Assembly: GCA_022573935.1 (NCBI GenBank)
Contig: JACZTE010000067.1
Span: 1 to 6,129, forward strand
Direction: 5' to 3'
Source: Chloroflexota bacterium
GTDB lineage: Bacteria; Chloroflexota; Dehalococcoidia; DSTF01; RBG-16-68-14
DNA length: 6,129 bases
Numbering within the stretch: the first letter of the stretch is position 1; each line of letters starts with the position of its first letter. Below the pieces are notes generated by a model. The model did not search any database and had not been told where the DNA came from. It worked only from the letters and a program-made list of their open reading frames with translations. This document shows, in pieces, positions 1 to 5,869 of this stretch. The position numbers and the translations under genes are program-made.

Positions 1-3000
1 CGGCGCGCGAGCGAGATCGGCGTCGCCGACGAGGTGGTCGCGGCGAGCGGGCGGTCGCCGTTAGCCGCTTTGCGTAGGCTCAGCCGCGACCACGATACGT
101 TGCCCGATAGGCACAGCTCGTCGAGCCAGCCGCCCCGGTACTCGGCGACGCGGGCGGGAAGGATGTGCCGCTCCCAGGCGACCGCCGGCAGCTCGAACCC
201 CTGGAGCTGGGCTACCGCCTCGAGCAGGCCGCGCTTGCCCTCAAGCTGAGTGCCAGGCGCGACGTGCTGCCAGCGCAGGAGAAAGCGCAGGAAGTCCTGC
301 GCGCTCACCGGCTCGATCTCCTGGCGCAGCCGGTCGAGCGTGTAGCGGTGGATGCGGGCCAGCAGCCGCCGGTCGCAGAACTCCTCTTCGTCGATCTCCC
401 TGCGGAAGCGGCCGCGCAGCACCGTGCCCTCGCCCTCCAGCCGCGCCAGGCCGCTCGCCACCTCGCCCGGGTCGAGCGCCGTCCGGCGCGCCAGCTCGGC
501 GACGGTCAGCGGGCCGGAGCATTCCATATGGCCGCGGAGCAGCGCCAGCAGCGGCCGGTCGCCTCCTGCATCTGCCTCGGCGAGCTCCGGCGGCAGGTTG
601 AGCGCAGGCGAGACTGTGGCGCCTGGGTACAGCCGCTCGATCAGCGGTAGCTGCTCCGCCGCGAACCAGAGGCGCTCGCCCGCTGCGGTCTCGACCACGG
701 CGGCCCGACGCGAGTCGACCAGCTCATCGAACCATCCGCCTGAGGCGGACCAGTCCGCGGCATCGCTCGGCCTGACCGCCACCAGGCCGAGGAGCGCATC
801 GTGCACCTCCTCCGGATCGCGAGGCTGCGGCCAGGCCTCCTCGCGCACCCGTTCGATCGCCGACGTGTCGAGCGCGCCCAGGTCGCGGGCGCTTTCGGGC
901 AGCGTGCGGCGAAGCGTAATCGCACGCGCGCGACGCTCCTCCAGCGGCGCGTTGTCCAGAAACGTGTACGGCTTGGAGTTCAGCATCTCGTGGGCGAAGG
1001 GCGACGGCTCGGTCGTGTCGCGAGCGTGGAGGCGGACCTCGCCGCGATCGATCCGTTCCATCAGCTCGCGCAGCCCGTCGATGTCCATCGCCTCGTGGAG
1101 GCAGTCGTACACCGTCTGGCGCACCAGCGGGTGGTCCGGCAGATCGATCGGGCCGGTCACGTTCTCCTGGCAGGCGACCTGCTGGGGAAAGACGGCCGCC
1201 AGCAGGTCGTCGGAGCGCATCCGCTGGAGCGGCGGCGGCGTTCGCTTGCCGTTGCGTTGGCGCAGGACGGCCAGCGCGCGCGTGGCGTTCCAGCGCCAGC
1301 GCGTGGTGAACATCGGCACCGCCAGCAGCGCCTGCGTCAGCGTCTCCTCGACGTTCGACGAGCTGACGAAGGAGAAGAGGTCTTCCAGCGGCGGGCTGTG
1401 CTGCGGGCCCATCGAGAGGAGGATGGCATCGTCGCTGGCCGCCGCCTGCAGCTCGAAGTCGAACGTGCGGCAGAAGTTCTTGCGCAGCGCCAGCCCCCAG
1501 GCGCGGTTCACGCGGCCCCCGAACGGCGCGTGCACCACGAGCTGCATGCCGCCGCTCTCGTCGAAGAAGCGCTCGAAGACCACGTCGCGGTCCGTCGGCA
1601 CCAGGCCGAGCGCGTCAAGCTCGGCCCGCACGTAGCGAACGAGCTGCTCCGCCGCCTCCGCCGGCAGGCCCGACTCGGCGTTCAGCCAGGCGGCCACGTC
1701 GCCGCCGCGCTGAAGCTGCTCCGCGACCTCGCGCCTGAGCGCGGAGACCTCCTGCGACAGCTCGGACGTGCGCGCGGGGGCCTCGCCCAGCCAGAACGGG
1801 ATCGTGGGCGGCGCGCCGTGGGCGTCCTCCACCCGCACGACGCCCGACTCGATGCGGCGGATGCGCCACGATGTCGTGCCCAGCAGGAAGATGTCGCCCG
1901 CCATGCTCTCGATCGCAAAGTCCTCGTCCAGCGTGCCGACGAGGGTGCCCTCCGGCTCCGTCAGCACTCGGTAGTCGGCCACGTCCGGGATCGCGCCGCC
2001 ACACTGGAGCGCCGTCATGCGCGCGCCTCGCCTTCCGCGCAGCACGCGGTTGATGCGATCGCGATGGAGATACGTGTACGCGCGCCCGCTTCCGGCGGCG
2101 ACGCCTTCGCTGAGCATCTCGACCACCTCGTCGAAGTCGCGGCGGCCCAGCGTCGCGTAGGGCGCGGCCTTTCGCACCAGGGCGTACAGGTCGTCCTCGC
2201 CCCAGGGCTCGCAGGCGCACTCGGCGACGATCTGCTGCGCGAGGATATCGAGCGGCGCCACCGGCGGGTGGACGCTGTCCAGCCGGCCGGCGCGAACGGC
2301 GCGAATCAGCGCGGCGCACTCGACCAACTCATCGCGGGTCGTAGGAAAGAGGCGTCCCCTGGGCGTGAGCCCCAGCGCGTGGCCGGAGCGGCCCACGCGC
2401 TGGAGGAAGGTGGTGATGCTGCGCGGCGACTCTAGCTGGCAGACGAGGTCCACCGTGCCGATATCGATGCCCAGCTCCAGCGAGGCCGTGGCGACCAGCG
2501 CCTGCATCTCGCCCGCCTTCAGCCGTTGCTCTAGGGCGAGCCGTCGCTCCTTCGAGAGGCTGCCGTGGTGGGAGCCGATGTGCTCCTCGCCCAGCCGCTC
2601 CGACAGGTGGTGGGCGACGCGCTCCGCCAGCCGCCGCGTGTTGACGAAGACCAGCGTGGTGTGATGCGCGCGGATCAGCTCGGCCAGCCGGTCGTAGATG
2701 TCGCTCCACTGCTGGCCGGAGCAGACCGCCTCCAGATCGGCCGGCGGCACGTCGATCGCGATGTCGAGGTCGCGCTGGTGGCCGGCGTCGACGATAGCGC
2801 AGTCGGCCGACGCATCCGCGCGGACGCGCTCGCTGCCGACCAGGAATCGCGCCGCGTCCTCGATCGGGCGCACGGTGGCGGAGAGGCCGATGCGCGATGG
2901 CCGCTCATCGCAGACGTGGTCCAGCCGGGCGAGCGAAAGCGCCAGGTGGCTGCCCCGCTTGTCGCGGAGCAGGGCGTGGATCTCGTCCACGATCACCGTC

Positions 3001-3491
3001 TTCACCGAGCGAAGCACCTCTCTGCTGCGCTCCGCTGTGAGCATCAGGTAGAGCGACTCCGGCGTGGTGATGAGGATGTGAGGAGGCTTTCGCACGATCT
3101 GCTGCCGCTCGCTAGGCGTGGTATCGCCCGTGCGCACCATCGTGCGGATCTCGGAGGCGGCGGCGGAGCCCAGCTCTCGCGCCACCTCGACGATCTCGGC
3201 CAGCGGCTGCTCCAGGTTGCGCTGAATGTCGTTGCTCAGCGCCTTCAGCGGCGAGATGTAGATGACCTCGATAGCGTCGTCCAGCGGCCCCTCCTCCGCG
3301 CGCCGCAGCAGCCGGTCGATGGCGACGAGGAAGGCGGCGAGCGTCTTGCCGGAGCCGGTCGGCGCGGCGATCAGCGTGTCGCGCCCGGCGACGATCTCCG
3401 GCCAGCCTCGCGCCTGCGCCTCCGTCGGCGCAGCGAAACGGCGCTCGAACCAGGTGCGGACGGCGGGGTGGAAGGAGTCGAGAGCGTTCAT
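1..3491 (-). CDS. lhr: Lhr-type ATP-dependent DNA helicase, partial (C-terminus beyond left edge)
   Basis: Large superfamily 2 DNA helicase, expected to be a cytoplasmic ATP-driven 3'-5' translocase in DNA repair. The frame is open for 1163 codons from the ATG at 3491-3489 to the left edge. An in-frame TAG lies 33 bases upstream with no other start between, which fixes the start; no clear Shine-Dalgarno precedes it. RecA domain 1 holds Walker A APTGSGKT (43-50), TTPES (142-146), the DEIH box (169-172) and GLSAT (202-206). RecA domain 2 holds VFVNTRR (281-287), ATASLELGIDIG (334-345) and QRVGRSGH (364-371). A winged-helix region follows near 405-500, then a DEAD/H-associated domain around GGMQLVVHAPFGGRVNRAW (about 643-662). 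Residues about 1045-1140 carry the long-Lhr signatures RFLLRWQHV and LCLSGNVSW. E. coli Lhr has about 1540 residues, so several hundred are probably missing, including the end of the C-terminal domain linked to uracil-DNA glycosylase activity in E. coli. Family assignment is secure; the exact substrate is inferred. Confidence 0.96.
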   Translation of the reverse strand, partial: MNALDSFHPAVRTWFERRFAAPTEAQARGWPEIVAGRDTLIAAPTGSGKTLAAFLVAIDRLLRRAEEGPLDDAIEVIYISPLKALSNDIQRNLEQPLAEIVEVARELGSAAASEIRTMVRTGDTTPSERQQIVRKPPHILITTPESLYLMLTAERSREVLRSVKTVIVDEIHALLRDKRGSHLALSLARLDHVCDERPSRIGLSATVRPIEDAARFLVGSERVRADASADCAIVDAGHQRDLDIAIDVPPADLEAVCSGQQWSDIYDRLAELIRAHHTTLVFVNTRRLAERVAHHLSERLGEEHIGSHHGSLSKERRLALEQRLKAGEMQALVATASLELGIDIGTVDLVCQLESPRSITTFLQRVGRSGHALGLTPRGRLFPTTRDELVECAALIRAVRAGRLDSVHPPVAPLDILAQQIVAECACEPWGEDDLYALVRKAAPYATLGRRDFDEVVEMLSEGVAAGSGRAYTYLHRDRINRVLRGRRGARMTALQCGGAIPDVADYRVLTEPEGTLVGTLDEDFAIESMAGDIFLLGTTSWRIRRIESGVVRVEDAHGAPPTIPFWLGEAPARTSELSQEVSALRREVAEQLQRGGDVAAWLNAESGLPAEAAEQLVRYVRAELDALGLVPTDRDVVFERFFDESGGMQLVVHAPFGGRVNRAWGLALRKNFCRTFDFELQAAASDDAILLSMGPQHSPPLEDLFSFVSSSNVEETLTQALLAVPMFTTRWRWNATRALAVLRQRNGKRTPPPLQRMRSDDLLAAVFPQQVACQENVTGPIDLPDHPLVRQTVYDCLHEAMDIDGLRELMERIDRGEVRLHARDTTEPSPFAHEMLNSKPYTFLDNAPLEERRARAITLRRTLPESARDLGALDTSAIERVREEAWPQPRDPEEVHDALLGLVAVRPSDAADWSASGGWFDELVDSRRAAVVETAAGERLWFAAEQLPLIERLYPGATVSPALNLPPELAEADAGGDRPLLALLRGHMECSGPLTVAELARRTALDPGEVASGLARLEGEGTVLRGRFRREIDEEEFCDRRLLARIHRYTLDRLRQEIEPVSAQDFLRFLLRWQHVAPGTQLEGKRGLLEAVAQLQGFELPAVAWERHILPARVAEYRGGWLDELCLSGNVSWSRLSLRKAANGDRPLAATTSSATPISLAR

Positions 3492-3548
3492 AACGGCTAC
3501 GAGCGAACGATAGCTAGAGGTCTACCCAATCGAACGTCTGTGCTGTGC

Positions 3549-3578
3549 ACTGTACCGCCAGTCGCGGCGGGCTGTCAA
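3549..3578 (-). promoter_or_regulatory. Probable sigma-70-type promoter of lhr
   Basis: Read on the minus strand, a perfect -35 hexamer TTGACA (3578-3573) is followed after 18 bases by TACAGT (3554-3549), which matches the TATAAT consensus at 4 of 6 positions. Transcription would start near 3542, giving a leader of about 50 bases before the lhr ATG. The -35 box sits in a 14-base sequence that recurs exactly in front of the cohesin-like gene. This promoter suggests lhr can be transcribed independently of the upstream gene. Confidence 0.6.
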
Positions 3579-3583
3579 GGCCG
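3570..3583. repeat. 14-base promoter-associated repeat, copy 1
   Basis: The plus-strand sequence ggctgtcaaggccg (minus strand CGGCCTTGACAGCC) is identical to 5053-5066. Both copies enclose the -35 box of a minus-strand promoter, here that of lhr. Confidence 0.9.
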
Positions 3584-3644
3584 CGGACCCACCTCATCCA
3601 GAAGACCCGTTCTGCCGCAGGCAGGTACGCTGGCCAATCGCGTG

Positions 3645-3667
3645 TAGTAAACGGCTCAATAGGCCGT
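3645..3667 (-). terminator. Weak candidate terminator of the cohesin-like gene
   Basis: On the minus strand a 5-base-pair stem (ACGGC / GCCGT) with a 7-base loop CTATTGA is followed by TTTACT. It stands about 30 bases after the stop codon at 3699-3701, the right place for a terminator. The stem is short and the T tract is interrupted, so this may not function as one. Confidence 0.2.
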
Positions 3668-3698
3668 CAATGAACTCGCCGGGCGCTACAGAATCCTG

Positions 3699-4952
3699 TC
3701 AGGAGCTGGAGCGCCGCCGCTTAATGAAATCCCCAATACGCTTCCGTGCAAGAAAAGCAGCGGCGATCAGAGAAGCGAGACCACCGGGTACCGCCCACTT
3801 GAGGATATCCATGATTTCGTCAAAAATTGGTTTGTCTGGGTCAAAAAATGGCCTTTCTGGAGGCGTGACAAATATGCTGAACTCTGTACTGTAGGTGGGT
3901 TGAACATCGGGAGGTAGTTGCCCCTCGAGTAAGCTTTGGGTCAATGTCACGGGCACATCCTGACGCCCTGAAACCCCCTGCTTTGGAGTTATGGTGACCG
4001 TCCATTCGACCTTCTTGGTCTCTAGATAAATTTCCTGGGTCACCTCAGGACTGTATTCGCCCATGGTGAAGTTCAGAGCACTTATTTGGAGGGTAAGTTG
4101 AGTTGCCTCAGGGGGCTTAAAGTAGATCAGCAGTGGTTCGTCATCCGTGCTTACGCCCTTCTGAATATAGCCTCCAAGCCCAGGGACCGTGACGAACACC
4201 TCTGGTAAGCTCACCGTGACCTTAATTAAGGTCTGCTCACCAGCTTCGATAGTGTCCTTATAGTCAATGGCGAGGTTTCGCTCCTGCGTTCCCGGTGCTG
4301 CTGGCGTGTGGGTTAGCCCTGGCCCTGGCGTGGCCGTAGGCCCTGGCCCTGGCGTGGCCGTAGGCCCTGGCCCTGGCGTGGCCGTAGGCCCTCGCCCTGG
4401 CGTGGCCGTAGGCCCTGGCCCTGGCGTGGCCGTAAGTGGCGCCGGCGTGGCCGTAGGCTCTGGCTTCTTGGTGAGGATATCGATGGCGCCGCCGCTCACT
4501 GCTCCAGGCGTTATCCCCGTCCCGTCGGGGTCTGTCAGCGTCTCCACGCTCACATGCAATTGCGCGATACCTCCGTTGGCCCCCGCCTGGAACGTAATCG
4601 TCCCTAGAGTAACCGTACCGGTGAGGCCCGTGACGGCGACACCGATAAGGCGCACGGTGTTGACGCCGAACCCCACGTTGCAAACGCCGACCATAGACTG
4701 AACGCCGACCATAGACTGACAGGCTGTGGCGGTCACCAGGCTCTCATCGTACAGCACGTCGATGGTGTAGGAGCCGATGCCGGGGGGCGTAGCCTCTGCG
4801 GTCACCGCTACGGTGACGCTGGCCCCTGCCAGCACGGTGTCCGACTCAATGCCCAGCGAGATCACGCTGGCCTCAGCCCTGTCAATAGCGAGCAGACCTG
4901 GCAGTACGGTCAGGATGCCGACTAATATCGCTAGCCGGATTACTGCTAACAT
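3699..4952 (-). CDS. Secreted, membrane-anchored cohesin-domain protein with TATPGPGP linker
   Basis: Predicted 417-residue surface protein of unknown partner. Residues 1-28 form a signal peptide: one Arg, a hydrophobic stretch (LAILVGILTVLPGLLAI), then a likely cleavage after AEA. Residues about 30-160 match a cohesin-like beta sandwich: ESDTVLAGASVTVAV, then IGSYTIDVLYDESLV, GLTGTVTLGTITFQA and a closing SGGAIDIL strand. Two cysteines (C78, C91) flank a duplicated six-residue segment. Residues about 164-220 are a Pro/Thr/Gly linker of TATPGPGP units. Residues about 225-363 form a second beta-rich domain containing VEWTVTITPKQG. A transmembrane helix follows at about 383-402, then the basic tail KRIGDFIKRRRSSS, so by the positive-inside rule the domains face outward and the tail lies in the cytoplasm. 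No dockerin, catalytic domain or sortase motif is seen. GC content is clearly lower than in lhr. The ATG lacks a well-spaced ribosome site (AGGA is 16 bases away), but it begins exactly at the signal peptide. Existence and export are well supported; cohesin identity is from pattern recall. Confidence 0.88.
   Translation of the reverse strand: MLAVIRLAILVGILTVLPGLLAIDRAEASVISLGIESDTVLAGASVTVAVTAEATPPGIGSYTIDVLYDESLVTATACQSMVGVQSMVGVCNVGFGVNTVRLIGVAVTGLTGTVTLGTITFQAGANGGIAQLHVSVETLTDPDGTGITPGAVSGGAIDILTKKPEPTATPAPLTATPGPGPTATPGRGPTATPGPGPTATPGPGPTATPGPGLTHTPAAPGTQERNLAIDYKDTIEAGEQTLIKVTVSLPEVFVTVPGLGGYIQKGVSTDDEPLLIYFKPPEATQLTLQISALNFTMGEYSPEVTQEIYLETKKVEWTVTITPKQGVSGRQDVPVTLTQSLLEGQLPPDVQPTYSTEFSIFVTPPERPFFDPDKPIFDEIMDILKWAVPGGLASLIAAAFLARKRIGDFIKRRRSSS
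4321..4440. repeat. 24-base tandem repeat encoding TATPGPGP units
   Basis: Three identical 24-base copies (4321-4344, 4345-4368, 4369-4392) are followed by a copy with one substitution at its first base (4393-4416), which gives GRG instead of GPG. A fifth copy (4417-4440) degenerates after its first 18 bases, and a related divergent stretch continues to about 4460. On the minus strand each unit encodes eight residues of the linker in the cohesin-like protein. Unit length is a multiple of three, so copy changes keep the frame. The near identity of the copies points to recent expansion or homogenisation. Confidence 0.95.
4683..4718. repeat. Perfect 18-base tandem duplication inside the cohesin-like domain
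   Basis: The 18-base sequence at 4683-4700 is repeated exactly at 4701-4718. In the protein it gives QSMVGV twice in a row (residues 79-90), between the cysteines C78 and C91. It is in frame, and the absence of any mismatch suggests a recent event, or an assembly artefact. Confidence 0.95.
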
Positions 4953-5032
4953 TCGTTCACAGTTCGCTTCCTATCGCAGGCCAGCCGTATTCTGGCTCAT
5001 CTCCTGCTCACAGAGGCACCGACCTGTGTTTT

Positions 5033-5061
5033 CTTGTATTCGTATACGCCAAGGCTGTCAA
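5033..5061 (-). promoter_or_regulatory. Probable sigma-70-type promoter of the cohesin-like gene
   Basis: On the minus strand a perfect -35 TTGACA (5061-5056) and a 17-base spacer lead to TACAAG (5038-5033), which matches TATAAT at 4 of 6 positions. Initiation near 5026 would give a leader of about 73 bases. The -35 box lies in the same 14-base sequence found at the lhr promoter. The promoter starts 35 bases beyond the methyltransferase stop, so the two genes need not be co-transcribed. Confidence 0.6.
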
Positions 5062-5066
5062 GGCCG
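5053..5066. repeat. 14-base promoter-associated repeat, copy 2
   Basis: Exact second copy of the 14-base sequence at 3570-3583, here enclosing the -35 box of the cohesin-like gene. Identity ends at both edges of the 14 bases. Confidence 0.9.
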
Positions 5067-5095
5067 GCTCGCTGTATACAACCAGTGGTCTAATC

Positions 5096-5665
5096 CTACG
5101 CTGCCGGCCTGCGCGCGCGAAAGCGAAAGACCTCTTCGCCGCGCTCCACCTCTACCTCACCGAAGCCGGCCGCCTGCAAGCGACCGGCGAACGTGCTCGG
5201 AGGCACCGGCACTCTAGTATCGAGGACGTGAAAGAGATTCCAAATCAGGTTAGGCGTGCTGTCAGAGCCAGCGAAGACACCGCCCGGCCGCAGGACACGA
5301 AAGGCCTCTGCCAGCAGCCGATCCTGCAATTCGGCGGAAGGCACATGGTGAAGCATGGTGAAGCAGACGACCGTGCTGAACGAAGCGTCGGAAAACGACA
5401 TGTCCGTAGCGTCGCCCTCGACAACGGTGACGTTTGTGCCACCGAGCCGTTGCTGAAGTGAGGCCGCAAGCCGATCGTCGATTTCAATCGATGTGAGGTG
5501 GGAAACCTTAGCCCTCAGCCAATCGGTACTCAGCCCAGGTCCCGACCCGATCTCGAGGACGTCCTCGCCAAGCTCGACACCCTCTAGCGCCCAGGGCATC
5601 ATGGCGCCCTGCAATTTTCGAGCCCAGGCTCCTGAACGACAGTACCACCGATGCAAGAGATTCAT
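5096..5665 (-). CDS. Class I SAM-dependent methyltransferase
   Basis: Small soluble cytoplasmic enzyme of 189 residues predicted to transfer a methyl group from S-adenosylmethionine to an unknown acceptor. The Rossmann-fold motifs run in order: motif I VLEIGSGPG (36-44), which holds the cofactor; SIEID (59-63), whose Glu61 should bind the ribose hydroxyls; VEGDATDMSF (82-91), whose Asp85 lies near the adenine; VVCFTMLHHV (99-108), the motif IV strand; and EAFRVLRPGGVFAGSDS (120-136). The last 50 residues resemble the end of the common methyltransferase fold and carry no extra domain, so nothing names the substrate. The ATG at 5665 has AGGA ten bases upstream (5679-5676). It is divergent from the HAD gene and 143 bases upstream of the cohesin-like gene. 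The fold is certain; small-molecule, lipid or protein substrates are all possible. Confidence 0.93.
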   Translation of the reverse strand: MNLLHRWYCRSGAWARKLQGAMMPWALEGVELGEDVLEIGSGPGLSTDWLRAKVSHLTSIEIDDRLAASLQQRLGGTNVTVVEGDATDMSFSDASFSTVVCFTMLHHVPSAELQDRLLAEAFRVLRPGGVFAGSDSTPNLIWNLFHVLDTRVPVPPSTFAGRLQAAGFGEVEVERGEEVFRFRARRPAA

Positions 5666-5672
5666 CTGGATT

Positions 5673-5682
5673 GCTTCCTATC
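5673..5682 (-). promoter_or_regulatory. Ribosome binding site region of the methyltransferase
   Basis: On the minus strand GATAGGAAGC contains AGGA (5679-5676), ten bases before the ATG at 5665. This supports that start. The same ten bases occur at 4975-4966 before the cohesin-like gene, there 16 bases from the ATG counted from AGGA. Confidence 0.55.
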
Positions 5683-5745
5683 TGCTGCGCCAGAGTTCGA
5701 CCCTCACTTTGTCGCCGGGCGAGATGCGCGAGGCCCAGCGACCGC

Positions 5746-5751
5746 ATCATA
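5746..5751 (-). promoter_or_regulatory. Possible -10 box of the methyltransferase promoter
   Basis: On the minus strand TATGAT matches the -10 consensus at 5 of 6 positions and lies 80 bases upstream of the ATG. No recognisable -35 hexamer stands 16-18 bases further upstream, so this is only a candidate. Confidence 0.25.
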
Positions 5752-5812
5752 CACGACGGGTCGCTTCGCCACACACCAGCCAGCCATGATTCGACCGTTA
5801 AGGGCAATCGCG

Positions 5813-5842
5813 TTGCCTCTGCGCCGTCGCTGCCGGTACTAT
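5813..5842 (+). promoter_or_regulatory. Candidate promoter of the HAD-family gene
   Basis: TTGCCT (5813-5818, 4 of 6 to TTGACA), an 18-base spacer and TACTAT (5837-5842, 4 of 6 to TATAAT) stand just before the gene. Initiation near 5849 would leave a leader of about 20 bases that includes the Shine-Dalgarno sequence. The match is moderate. Confidence 0.4.
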
Positions 5843-5856
5843 GAGACGTTTGCGAG

Positions 5857-5862
5857 AGGAGG
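5857..5862 (+). promoter_or_regulatory. Strong Shine-Dalgarno sequence deciding the TTG start of the HAD gene
   Basis: AGGAGG at 5857-5862, within GAGAGGAGG, is followed by 7 bases and then TTG at 5870-5872. The spacing is ideal and selects TTG. The next in-frame ATG (5918) would remove the catalytic motif I. Confidence 0.85.
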
Positions 5863-5869
5863 CAGCCCG

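Larger units (their letters stand above)
3492..3698. other. Intergenic region between the cohesin-like gene and lhr
   Basis: These 207 bases hold the lhr promoter and leader in the part near lhr. No credible small gene is seen. On the minus strand a weak hairpin lies 32-48 bases past the stop of the cohesin-like gene: ACGGC (3667-3663), a 7-base loop, then GCCGT (3655-3651), followed by TTTACT. The five-pair stem and broken T tract make it only a poor candidate terminator. A second small perfect inverted repeat, ctgcc-gca-ggcag (3612-3624), has no T tract on either side. Confidence 0.5.
4953..5095. other. Intergenic leader region between the methyltransferase and the cohesin-like gene
   Basis: These 143 bases hold the promoter and leader of the cohesin-like gene. 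No T-tract terminator for the methyltransferase is seen; ACCACTGGT just after its stop is too short a palindrome to count. Within the leader a nine-codon frame (ATG at 5000, TAG at 4973-4971, MSQNTAGLR) ends at an AGGA sequence. Its own ribosome site would touch its ATG directly, so its translation is doubtful. Confidence 0.5.
5666..5869. other. Divergent intergenic region between the methyltransferase and HAD genes
   Basis: These 204 bases separate two genes transcribed away from each other and must supply starts in both directions. The candidate boxes and ribosome sites seen are listed separately. No long inverted repeat suggesting an operator and no small gene was found. Confidence 0.5.

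Noticed and set aside
352..1635. 427-codon plus-strand open frame
   Set aside because: It is antisense to lhr, rich in Ser/Arg runs with no domain pattern, and exists because GC-rich coding sequence leaves few stops on the opposite strand.
1615..2319. 234-codon minus-strand open frame
   Set aside because: Same strand as lhr but in another frame; Arg/Gly/Ala-rich shadow.
801..2435. 544-codon plus-strand open frame
   Set aside because: Antisense to lhr, dominated by Arg/Ala/Val/His/Gln, and overlaps another antisense frame; no recognisable motif, while the lhr frame below it is fully conserved.
3612..3624. Perfect small hairpin ctgcc-gca-ggcag as a terminator
   Set aside because: Stem of only five pairs and no T tract on either strand.
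2565..3647. 360-codon plus-strand open frame
   Set aside because: Antisense to the helicase core of lhr and its promoter; low-complexity Arg/Ala/Asp composition.
4321..4440. CRISPR-like array
   Set aside because: The units are directly adjacent with no spacers and encode a protein linker.
4264..4701. Repetitive open frames on both strands over the 24-base repeats
   Set aside because: Because the repeat unit is a multiple of three, every frame is periodic and open. Only the TATPGPGP frame joins a signal peptide, folded domains and a membrane anchor.
5508..5807. 99-codon minus-strand frame overlapping the methyltransferase start
   Set aside because: Different frame from the methyltransferase, no motif, and it covers the intergenic region.
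5841..5843. ATG as start of the HAD gene
   Set aside because: It is not in the HAD frame and overlaps the proposed -10 box; TTG at 5870 has the correctly spaced AGGAGG.
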